A DNA stretch of 64,000 nt. Source: Sarcocystis neurona (lineage: Eukaryota > Apicomplexa > Conoidasida > Eucoccidiorida > Sarcocystidae). Position 1 is the first letter of the stretch. Every line of letters begins with the position of its first letter. The notes under the pieces are model-generated. The model saw only the letters and a program-made list of their open reading frames with translations, was not told where the DNA came from and ran no database searches. The DNA is taken from positions 1,931,234 to 1,995,233 of the forward strand of contig KL647302.1 of assembly GCA_000727475.1 (NCBI GenBank), read 5' to 3'. A program made the translations under genes and the position numbers. Shown piece by piece: positions 33,503 through 44,400 of the stretch.

Positions 33503-34239
33503 TTACACCTTCGACACACTTGAACGCGTGGTATCTTCCACGATTACATGTGCGCGTGCAAAAGATTGGAATATGCGTAAAGGTGACTGAAGTACAACTG
33601 ATACAGCTACGAAAATAGAAAGAGGCCCGGGTGCAGGAGGGCAGGAACACGGGACACACCTTTGCACTCGGGCACGCGTGTACTGCCAGCTGTGTTTGGG
33701 TAAGGGTGTACGGCTGTCCACGGCCGTAGGCATCACACTAACGCGTGCTTTCCATCGTGAAGACTTACTACAGAATCTTATCGTGCCATCTGGTGGCAGC
33801 ACCGGGTACGTGCCTTGACTATGCGGTCGAAAATACAGTAATCCTGGTCCTTCCCACATGTTGACCCGAGGCTGATTGCGAGATGCTGAGGACGCCTTGT
33901 ACACCACTACATTCACGCTCACCTGACGTCCAGTGGCTAGCTCCTTATCACTTGCAGAACACTTTTTGTAAGGAGTGAGTAAATATATATACGCATATAT
34001 ATATGTATATGCATGTACGAATCTAGTAAGCTTTGCTCTACGCCGTGCAGTGGTATTGCTCGTCTATGGCACAGGCGAGGATGCCATTCAAGGGTATCTC
34101 TCCAACATTCTTTACGCACGCCGAGACCTACAATGGAATCGTAAGAATAGCAGTCTTTCACCTCGAACACCCGGCACGTCCTGCGTTGATGCTCCAGCGT
34201 TTGCCTGTGCGGTGTAGACGAGGCAGCCCCAAAACACAT
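33503..34239 (-). CDS. Minus-strand candidate gene fragments, unknown
   Basis: An ATG at 34239 opens a short exon (MCFGAASSTPHRQ...) with a possible donor GAG|GTGAAA. Further on, the minus strand is open from about 33980 to 33503. It includes ATGRQVSVNVVVYKASS and GLLYFRPHSQGTYPVLPPDG, and a strong donor TGTA|GTAAGT lies near 33768. A third short stretch, VGEIPLNGILACAIDEQYHC near 34110-34040, is in another frame. These could be exons of one secreted or cytosolic protein, but the joins are not settled. No domain was recognised. Confidence 0.3.
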
Positions 34240-34648
34240 GCACTGACAACGCCATTTGGGACTACGTGACGTCGGCTATATTGCATATTCTCATATACTT
34301 CACACGTGCCGCAATCGAGTCCCCTCTTCGTAAACGGTTGTGCACGTTGTCGCTGTCCCCGTTATATATTTGTTAGAGGAGAGTTCGGTCATTTCAGTTG
34401 TGGCGACAGCATTCACCGAAGCTCCTCGCTATTGAGTTTTACAACCTCAAAAGAAGTCTATAATTTTCTTTGTCCCGGTGGCAGTGACGAATGTTTACCG
34501 CGGATTCGCCTGCCCCATGCCGCGTCTCACCACCATCCTTTGGATGACGTCGTATTTTAGACCTGTGTCGTCGGGACATTGGGCTGCTATTGGGCGAGCC
34601 GTAGCTCGCCAGTGAAACTCTCTTCCACGCGTTCACTTCGAAACGAGG

Positions 34649-35014
34649 ATGTCTGGAACCGACAGACTACGGGAAAACCGTGTTCTAAGGCTTGTCCGTT
34701 ACTGTAGGATTCGTAGGTCTGGTGTGACGCCTCAGGTAGTGACCTTTATTTTAGGATTAACGCCACAGGACTCTTTTTTAGTTCTCACGTCGAGCCTTCC
34801 ATGCCACAGCGGACTGTATAGACAGGTACGTCAAGACAACCTGAACCTGGCATTAGGACGGACGAAGCACGGACTCTACCAGTGCATATCTGCTGAGTGG
34901 TACTTGCTGAGCATGGCGTGCTACGCAGCAGCAGAGCTGAGTCAGTACGTGGCTACGTATATGTACGAACGTACCCTACGGTGTGTTCGCCACCTGCAAC
35001 GGACATTAGGTTGA
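34649..35014 (+). CDS. Candidate 121-aa protein, weak
   Basis: A plus-strand frame runs from ATG 34649 to TGA 35014. The N-terminal half is Arg-rich and the C-terminal half carries SAEWYLLSMACYAAAELSQY. There is no homology that I recognise and no supporting splice structure. It could be chance. Confidence 0.22.
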   Translation: MSGTDRLRENRVLRLVRYCRIRRSGVTPQVVTFILGLTPQDSFLVLTSSLPCHSGLYRQVRQDNLNLALGRTKHGLYQCISAEWYLLSMACYAAAELSQYVATYMYERTLRCVRHLQRTLG

Positions 35015-36263
35015 ACACGTGTAACGCATGTAGATGTGTGCAGCAGGAAGGCTGCACCGAATGAGGCAGCCGGTACCAAGTCACAATCAGCAGCGTTCCC
35101 CGGCACAGTCCAAAATCCAAATATACCGCTATGCGGCAGAGTCTATGTAATTTTTAGCCTCTGCACTCGGGTCTTCTCTCAGTGGTCCATCCGGTGGAGA
35201 GTTTACGTAAAATAAGCCAGGCCACTCCCGACACTCACCGGCCTTCTGCTCCCGGTACCGCGTTGGGCTCCACAGCATTGAAATGCAGAAAAGCATACAA
35301 CCAGGTAACGGTCATAAAACGTGGATTTCAAATACGTGCAACGCTTGAAATGTTCGGGTATGGGTCTACCGGTTTTAAGATTATTCATGGAAATTTTCCC
35401 CCTACTCTAAGCCCACAGGGGCTCCTGTGTGCACATCTACACTTATGCGAGTATTCGCCTGTTGTACGCAATGTACCTTCGGCCACAGCTCACGACCGTG
35501 CGCCACGTGGATCTCACGATGACTACTGCCACCCACACCCACCCGACAGTACAACGAACTTCAAATAGATGACGGAAGGTGAACCCACACTCAATGCACA
35601 ATGAAATCAACGATCGTACATGTGAGAAATCCATACGTGTACACTCCACACATGCGCGGGATCGCCACGTGCGATGAAAAGGATAAGATCAGCACCCCTT
35701 TACAAATATGAGAAATAATAAGATTGATTAGACAACGAAACTCACACGCACGCACATGTGCACAAGGTGCGTGGGGGCATTTCGCGCATGCTGGCGCACG
35801 CACATTCCGGTTTTGAACTGCCCAACAAGGGTAGGAAATAACTGGTGAGGTGGAAAAGCTTGCATCTCTGCACTTGAGATACTTTAGCGTTCAGCATCAA
35901 CTCACGCCAGAAACCTGCCTGCGTCTCGGAAGGGATGGACGGCCTCGTTTTTGGTATCAGCAACACACTCCATACGAGGTTGCAGCATTCTAAGGTACGC
36001 AGCAGCTGCTGGGATTCGGACAGAGTGGAGGTGTGCGTCAGCAGCATGGAGACGAAAAAGAAGCGCATCATGCCCAAGAGGCCTCAAGGCCTCATTTTAT
36101 CCGCTGTCACGTATCCCTTCCTTGCTGCTGTTTGCCTTTTTCATCTTGTAGTGTATAACGGCCGCCCCCTCTCAGCAGCAACCGGATCGCTGCTGGCCTG
36201 CCGCTCTCCTGCGGTCGCGCAACTGCTGTTCGCTCATGTTGTTCCCACGAAGTTGCTAGGGAC

Positions 36264-36511
36264 CTCCAAGAGCTGGTCACGCTGTGGAGGCCACGCTGAC
36301 GTGCCAGTGTACCATTCTGCTTGCGTCGCCCCTTGCAGGATGCGTCGAACAACCTCTTCTGCCTCCTCCAAAAACAACACATACAGCTTCTCTTCAGCAG
36401 CCACGCGTGGCACTCGAACACCAGAGGACCCAGAAACCACCACGCATACGCATGATACTTGCTTGCGCTTCCTGCTGTCTAGTTCGTTCTTCCGTCAACG
36501 CCCTCTCATCA
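36264..36511 (-). CDS. Two helical exons of an unknown minus-strand gene
   Basis: Exon 36511-36459 (after GGGTGACAG, donor AGCAA|GTATCA) encodes DERALTEERTRQQEAQA. Exon 36412-36264 (after GTGTTCGAG) continues in phase 1 with PRVAAEEKLYVLFLEEAEEV and ATQAEWYTGTSAWPPQRDQ. The charge pattern suggests long helices. A further minus-strand frame at 36087-35902 (AAYLRMLQPRMECVADTKNE) may be the C-terminal exon. The plus strand is also open here (35935-36795), but it runs through a TA microsatellite. Confidence 0.33.
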
Positions 36512-36567
36512 CTGTCACCCAGGAAATACTACACAACACGTGCAAATGTGTAACGTCTGACACGCAG

Positions 36568-36577
36568 ATATATATAT

Positions 36578-36608
<31 letters not shown>

Positions 36609-36609
36609 C
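36568..36609. repeat. (TA)n/(TG) microsatellite
   Basis: About 42 bases of alternating TA interrupted by GTATATG, upstream of the minus-strand helical exons. Confidence 0.85.
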
Positions 36610-37211
36610 ATGTACACATATATCCTGGCTCTTGGAGTGGCTCGAGAATCTCACGCCTTTGGGTACCTGCCTGGATTTTTTGCCCTTCTGTTCCCTTCTA
36701 GTACACAAGCAAGCCGTAATGCTGATACCGCCTTTAACGCTGCAGCGTCGAATCACGACCACCGAGCCTGTTCGATTCATCCATCACACGTGTAACGCTT
36801 ATCCGTCACACTAGGCAATCTTCGTGCGCGCAACGATGAGCGTATAGGTTTGGACATTTAACGAATCTGCGCAGGCTTTGTGTGTGTCACTTGGTGTAAA
36901 CAGACGAACACTTATGTGTACGCAGAATCTTCTGCGCATCCCTCCCTAAGACGGCCAACTCTCCCGATGTAAATCCTTCAAGACCTACACAGTCACTGGT
37001 CCACGAGACAATCTACACGGGGAAGTTGCTGGCGCCAGGGGGGTTTCAAAGGAAAATTCCTGTGCGCGGATGCATAACTTCGATATTTCTTTTATATGAG
37101 TCGCTCTACCCCTAAAGAATCTCACAAGATCGAGCTTTCTCCTTACCGTGTCACAAACTGAGGGCAAACATTTCCTCTCAATATTTAGCTCTTGTTTCGA
37201 ATCATTCCTGG

Positions 37212-37616
37212 ATGTGGGCCGATCAGGTATACAAAGCCTGTTTCGTCTTCCCCCCTTGGCCGATTGTCTTCTTCACTCTTGTCCTCCCTGCTGTATCATA
37301 CACAGTGTACGCTGTGCTCCTAAGGTCTGAAGAAACGAAAAAGTCATGTACAAGAACCCTCCGCTGTATCTCTGCGTGTCTACGGACCGCAGATGAGACG
37401 CGTACATGTTCTACGTCGTACCTGCACCTTCTCTCTGACTCTTATATCTGTTCTTTTCCGTTGGCGACATTTCCTCGTTTACCCTTCTTGTGTTGCGTCT
37501 TAACCTTAGATTGTGTTTCCTTGTTACGCAAGCTGTATTCTTCCATATTCTGTTCTGCACAGAAAACGAAATGCTCATCACCCCACGAAGACCGAAGTAG
37601 CCCACGAATAACATGA
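37212..37616 (+). CDS. Candidate membrane protein, 134 aa
   Basis: An ATG at 37212 opens a 134-codon plus-strand frame. Residues about 11-36 are strongly hydrophobic (CFVFPPWPIVFFTLVLPAVS and following), then polar sequence with RSEETKKS. This suggests a single-pass membrane protein with a short N-terminal tail. A second possibility is that the first codons form a mini-exon ending at GATCAG|GTATAC. A minus-strand frame (37842-37411) covers the same DNA. No family was recognised. Confidence 0.33.
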   Translation: MWADQVYKACFVFPPWPIVFFTLVLPAVSYTVYAVLLRSEETKKSCTRTLRCISACLRTADETRTCSTSYLHLLSDSYICSFPLATFPRLPFLCCVLTLDCVSLLRKLYSSIFCSAQKTKCSSPHEDRSSPRIT

Positions 37617-38061
37617 AAACTACGAACTCTTCTTGTTGTCCTTTATACGATACACGGGTTCCCCAATACGCTTTAGGAAAGCAGGACACTGGTGAATATG
37701 TACACATCCGCACACTCGAAAAAGTGCGCAAAAGTAACATAATACACATACACCTAGTATCCTGAAAGGTTTTCAGGTAATGTATGAAGTCGCCTACAAT
37801 GCGCCACAGCGTGCAGACGGCATACAAGGTAACACATTTCAACTGGTCTTACTACTTTCTAATATTACTACTGAAAGCAACAAAAACGATTGGTGACTTC
37901 CACGGCACTGAGCCAATTTTACAACAAAAACGATTTTTCCGGGTGGAACGCCGTCTGAGACGGGACCATTCCATACGATGTCTCTCACGTTTCCTAGACC
38001 CTCTAGAAAACACCACAGCGACTCGCTACCATCCTCGCTCGTAGCTGCTGCTGCGGCCAGT

Positions 38062-38160
38062 TCACTTGCGGAAAGCGACGCCGAAGCTCTTCTCCCTGAG
38101 GCACGCAGAACAGTAAGCAGCAAAACCACTGCGCTTCCAGCGGCGACACACTTTGGCACA
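38062..38160 (-). CDS. Candidate exon downstream of the PH-domain gene
   Basis: The minus strand is open from about 38160 with AVVLLLTVLRASGRRASAS, then an Ala run, then SEDGSESLWCFLEGLGN, with possible donor AAC|GTGAGA near 37985. The hydrophobic start could be a signal sequence, but its first codon is not ATG. It may be an exon of another gene or an alternative 3' exon of the PH-domain gene. Confidence 0.25.
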   Translation of the reverse strand, partial: CAKVCRRWKRSGFAAYCSACLREKSFGVAFRK

Positions 38161-38425
38161 TGCGCATTTACAGGTGTGTGCGTCCGCGTCTACACAAATG
38201 TGACGTATAGTACACACGTGTGCATGTATCTTTCTGCCTACATAGATTAGGAACTCAGTGCGCACTGCAGCACAAGCCTAACCTGAGGCTCGGAACGCGC
38301 GCCTGCGCCATCGACCAACACAAGAGAGGGCAGACCACAAAACGCTACACAGCACACTAAATCAACGCGACTCCACCACAAGAATATCCAAAACACCAGA
38401 TTAACAAAGCGCCTACGCCAGCAAG

Positions 38426-41400
38426 TTATGACGACACACCGAGAGGCCGCACAGGACCAGAAGACGAGGCAGACGGAAGACGTAGCACTGAGATTTCTCA
38501 ACGCATTACATCGCGCCCGGTCACAGAAGTGGAGACGCAGCAGGAAGAGGCGTCAACAGAACAGAGAAACAGAATACGACCGCCTAAGAGATCTCACATC
38601 AAAGGAGGAAACTAAAAATTTACTTAAGACTGCAGCTCTCGCCTCGAGTATGCGACGGTACTTCACGGCATGCACCCACTTGTACTCCATGTTCAGGTGC
38701 GGCAGATCTTCGGACAGCTTGATTCTGTCACACTCAGGTACAGCAATGTACGTATGCAGGTGTGTACTAGGACCACGCAGAAACATCTAGGCTGCTCACG
38801 TAAGAGGCCTCCTATGCACGAACATAGCAGTGTCGACACACCACCAGACACGTCTGCATTTCAACATGAAATACATGGCTACCGAGCCCCCTGTACATCT
38901 TTTAACTGCGGGATTCAAACTCCTGTGCCCCCACCTCTCTCCGAACATGCACCATCCCTAGGATGCGTAGTTTCTCGGCGACCACGCCACAACGGGACCA
39001 CCGACAACAGATTCGCTGGCCCCTCAACCAGGGAATCGAGCCGCTCTTACACACTCCAAGCTGTGTGAACCGAGATATTTGTGTGTCTCAACACCTAGAC
39101 TTATATGCATGTGCATGTCTACTCCTCGAGAAAATTCGCTTCCAAAACTGTCCTACCATACCAGAAAATTTGCTTTCAAAAGTGCCCCACCATGCTGTCA
39201 CTGGTAAGAAGCCTGACTCACCTGCAAAATAGTGTTCTGCAAATGTTGCACCCACGCAGTAGCGTAGGAGGCTAGCGCCGCCTTCTTCTCTGCTGACCGC
39301 CTTCCTGAACGCGCAGCGCCAAGTCTCCCGAACCACGAAGGTGCCGCAGCAGCAGCGGCAGCGGTATTCATAGAGGTCCTTCTTCTCCCTTTCTGTTCGT
39401 CCATGCAGGAAGGCACATTCCCTGGAGAAGCCGTAGTAGCGGCAGGCGAAGAAACAGCCGTAGACCCAGAAGCACACAACGGGGAGTCCCGGATGTTTCT
39501 TTCACATGCGGGACCTAACGCGTGAGCAACGGATGCGCAAGCAGCAGCAGGGGATCCTGTCCCGCAGATTTTTTCTGTGACGCACACAGACGGCGCTTCA
39601 GATGTAATTGCACCTCCCCTGCTGCTGTCTCCTCCTGATCCTGCAAGTAAAGCTCCGTTTCCACACGTCGCCTCTCCGTACTTTACGAGCAGCGTAGCAG
39701 CGGTGGGGCAGAACACTGCTCCGCTGGCTACATGAAGTTCCAGTTCGCCGAGGATCGGACACTCTGCATCGGTGTTTTCCGCCGTGTCCTCACCACCCAC
39801 GCTTTGACGGCTGCTGCTGCGTCTTATACCTGGTCCGCTTTTTCCGTTCCCTTCGACCGACGCTCGTTTGTTCACACCAATCCACGCACCCGCGTCCGTA
39901 AAGAATTGCAACACAAAGCGGTCAACGGTCCACTCGCGCCCTTCTAAAGACGCTGTCGAATGCACTGTTGCTCTATAACATTTACTGTTGGTGATATTGC
40001 TGCTGCTAATGGAATTGCTTCCCCTCAACACGCGTTTCTGCTGGTGCTGCTGCGTTTGCGAATTTAGTCGGACACGGCACGCGTTCAGCAGCAGCGACAC
40101 GCTGCCTACGCATGCGTCGAAGCCACGACTGGAAAAGTCGCTACGTTCAGTAAACCAGAAGAGGTGACCCCGAGACAGCACAAAGTAGTAGAGACGCTCT
40201 ACATGAGCTGCAGCCCGTTGCACTGACTTAAGCAGGCGCGGGTAGAATAAAGTCTGCCGTCTTAATCCACTAAAAGCAGAACGCCGTACAGACAAAGAAA
40301 GGGGTCCTGCAGAGACAATCGAGGAATGGCAACAACAGCAATACGAGGAGACGATTTTCACAAATGACTGCATAGAGACTCCGCTTCAGTGCGAGCTGCC
40401 TGTTCAACTTCACATACACGGCGCAGGCACTACCGAACTGGCGTCTTCTGGTGCTGACGTGTTATCGCCGGCGGCAACTTCAAAACCAAAACTTGCTTGA
40501 TACGCTGGGTTTTGGCCGGAACGAACACGCACACATCATAAATTTACGGTCGTGCCACCAGCAAGACTGCTAGTCTACAGCATGGCATACCTTTCTGTCG
40601 CTGGCAGCGACGAGGACACGACACACAAAAAACCTCCTCCCACACACGCGCGTTTTTCCGCACGTCGACACAGCGTGATTGTCACAAGACGGTACGCAGG
40701 CTACTGAACGATGGAGTAAAAGCTACGCGGCGTCCACTCAGCCTCATAGTTTGATAAAAGCACACAGCAATACCACTGTTGCCCTGGCAACTAGCAGTAT
40801 AACCACCTTTGATGTTTACCTTCGAAATAGGGCAGATCTGCCTGCAGCGCCGCGTTCCTGTCGCACAGCAGCAGTAGTACCGAGGAAAACTTCACTTGCA
40901 AGATCACTGTTCCGTTGTGATTTGTCTCTAGCCGCCCTCTTTCGGCAGTTTCCAGTCCAGGAGATGACGTGCCGTTGTCTGTCCGCTTCCGTTGCTGTGA
41001 GTACACGGTGCTACCCTCTTCTTTGTCGCACGTACACAACTTCTCCACCTCGCTAGCAGGAATTTGCTCTTGCTGTTTCCGGTGGATATCAGCAGCCTCC
41101 GAGACTTCCGTGTTCCTCATTTGTCCCTGCACCTTTACAAGCCCGGCACTGCAGTGTGCTCTGCTGCCTGCAGCTTCGTTTTCTCCGTCTCCTGTAAATG
41201 AAGCGGCTTCCCTGCGGTCAGGTATCTCTGCCGTCGCTGCCGCCGTGCAGCTATGTAACCTTCCTTGTAAGCAGCAGAGTCGCCGAGTGCTGCATTCTTT
41301 AGATGCCCTGTTGTTTCCGGAACACTCCCTTAAAGCGATAACACCGTCAATTCCTCCGTGTGGAAGGTGCAACATCAAAGAAGCATCACCCATGTGCTGC

Positions 41401-44400
41401 TGGTGTGCTTGGGCCTTCTCTCTTTGCTCCTTCTCTCTTTGCTGCTGGGGTGACTGCTGCTCTGCCTCCTGCTGGCATGACTCACACTCATGTTGCCGCT
41501 CGAGCTGCTCTGTCTGCAGCTGCTCGTCGTCCTGCTCCTGTTCCACCTGAAGATACAAGCGCTTCTCCGAAAATTCCCTCTCCCGTTGCTTGACCCCTCC
41601 AGCGCTTCCAGTCCGCGCAACGCACGGACCTTGAAGGGGATCACACGTCACATCATCCTTTTTGGCGACAACGCTACACAAATCGCCGAGGCTCACTACT
41701 GTTTGACCGTCCAGGGCGGGCCGTTTGTTGCTGCAAATGGCGTCTACGGGAGCGCAGCGTGCTCTTGAAAACGGCGGCACCAGAGAAGACGTGACGACAG
41801 GCCCGTGCTTCACGTCACAAAGAGCAGCGGTGTCTTCTTTGCTTTTCTCGACTGCATTCACGCTCACCTGCGCATCCGGCTGCAGAGGAGGAGGTCGCGA
41901 CTCGACACCATCAGCACAGTTCACACGCTTGATGTCCACTCCTCCTGAAAACAGTTCAGTCACGTGTGTTGGTTCAAACTTTACTTCGCTTTCCCTTTCG
42001 GACCCGTCTTTTTCACCGTCGTCGACATCCCCTGTTCTTCCCCTACTTGTGCTACTGCCCGTGCTGGTGGTGCTGCTGCTCAGGCTTCCACCGCGAACTC
42101 TGCAATCGCACCCGGAAATCGCTTCCGTGTGACGCTTCGCGTGAACGCGAAGGCGCGCTGGGCTGACGGAGGAACGTATTTTCGTTGCAGGTGTAACGGT
42201 AGTGTCCTGCTCCACTACGCTTCCAGTTGCTCGCCCTGTACATGCCACCCCATCTCCTGCAACATCTCCTGCGGCCGCCAGGTCTCTTGAATTTCTGACT
42301 TCTTCCACTGCTGCATCTGCTGCTGCATCTCTTGCAGCGCCTGCTGTTCTAAGAAAGTCTCCTACTACTACTGCTGGGATTCCCGCTTGTGCCGCTGCTG
42401 CTGCTGCTGCACTAGCTGGCAGCGCTGCCCCTTCTACTGCATTCACCTGTGTCCTGAACCTGCCGAGGTGGTCTGCAGGGAGTTCTGCTGCATTAAAGAG
42501 GAGAGAACGCACTGAGGACTGAGACAGACTGTGAAACGGCGGTGGAACATATACATTTACCTCATCCGCACTCTCTTCCCAGCAGCTCTCCAGCGCCTGG
42601 CAACAGTCTAGTAACGTGGGTACGTTGGCACCAAGCGTACTTTCGCCATATTCTTGCTCGAGTAGCTCATGGGCGACAGCGCTGTCGTGAAACGCGCCAC
42701 TGTTGCACTCGTTTGCTGCTGCCGCGGCGCTACAGTGCTGCCGCTGATGGTGCTGGAGGTATTGTTGCACCCGCTGGGACAATCTGTGGTGCTGCAGAGG
42801 CAGAACCTCAAAAGAAGGCAGGGTGTCTTCGTCGTCAAGGCTATCGCATGCACATTCTTCCACGGTGAAGACAACAGAGCACGTCCTGCTAGCCGGACTG
42901 TGCACATCTGCGTCGTGTCCTTGCTGCGCTTGGAAAACCTCCTCGTGCGCGCCGCGTGCAACTCCCGTAGAACCTTCGTCTGTGGTTTTCAGGGACAGAC
43001 TCTCCCTTCCCGTAATGTCGAAGCGTTGGTGCCCTATTGACTGCTGTACGGCTTGCTGGGACGTCCCGCCAACACGGCTGCGCTTCTCGTCGCCCGCACT
43101 GCCCCTGCTGTCGCTGACGCCAGATGAGAAAATGTCTCCCCTAGATGTAGTAGTGAGTATGGGACACCGGTAGAAAGATGAGTGATTCGTCCCAAAGGTA
43201 GCGTCCACGCTGTTTGTTTGTTGCGCAGTTTCTCCTGTAGGAGAGAGGGGAGTGCCGTTGTCCGTCCGCGAATGCAGCGCCTCTGTGTCCACGCGAAAAA
43301 CAGCAGCACAAGGACCCACATCAATAGGAAATGAATGGCATCGTCGAGGGCTTCTAGCGTCGGCAGCGGGGATGCACCAGCTGCATATGCTTTCGCTGTC
43401 ACGTGGCTTCCGCCCATCTTTCCCCGGACGGCCGCAATGACTGTGAGGACAACGTCGCTGCCATGCCCTCCGTACCTGCGAGTGTCTAACAGGAGGGCGC
43501 GAATCTGTGCCACCACCTGCACAAGCATCACTGACGAAGCAGCTCTTACCAGCAGCCGCCCCAGCACAGACCAACTGCCCAGCAGTTTCTTCCGCCTCGC
43601 CCTCCCCACACGATGTTGCACAGCGCGTCGTCTCGCTTTCGCTGCTGCACGGAAGCGCGTCCGCAATCCCTCGCCGTCTTCGATTTCTCCTGTTTCTGTG
43701 TTTCTCTTGCAAATACATAGCGTCCAGCGACCTCGCCCGTTGATTGCCCGCACCTGTCGCTTCAGCAGCCCTCCGGCACTGGAACAGCATTGAAGCAGAC
43801 CTACGGTTCTCTTCGTAACGGCAGGGCCCTTCTTGCACCGCACGATACAGAATCGCTCCCTGCTGGTGCTGGTACGCTTGCACCTGTTGAACCTGGAGTT
43901 GCTGCTCCTGCGAAACCTGCTGTTGCTGCACGCAGCGGAGGGGGAAGTCTACCATGCGCTTGGCCGCTTCAGGTGTCAGCCGCGTACATGCTTGCTGGGG
44001 TAAAGCATGGAGTGACCTGTCACTCTGCCGGCCTCGGCGTTGTGGCTGCTGTTTCGACAGCGTGTTGCACAGCTCGTCAGACAGGCTACATCGACAAGGC
44101 GGCAGAAATAATGTAGAGAGTCGTTTCAACAACGAGGAATGACTACATTTACCGGAGCATAGCGACGACGACCTGTCTGGGGAAAAAGCAGCGCACGTGG
44201 TCTGCAGGGAATGGTGTTTACATTTCGGTGCCTGTGTAGAATCCGTCTGCAGCTGAAAGGGGCCACCTCTGGCGAGAGAACTAGCGACTTTCAAATGTGG
44301 TGAACCTCCCAGGACTGGAGCCCACGAAGCACGGGGATGCACTGAACATAGTTCTACCGGAGACCAACCGATTAGCACCGGCGGGCTGCTTGCCATTCGC

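Noticed and set aside
35935..36795. 286-codon plus-strand frame with a hydrophobic segment
   Set aside because: It reads straight through a TA/TG microsatellite, giving a Tyr/Ile repeat, and is antisense to helical minus-strand exons.
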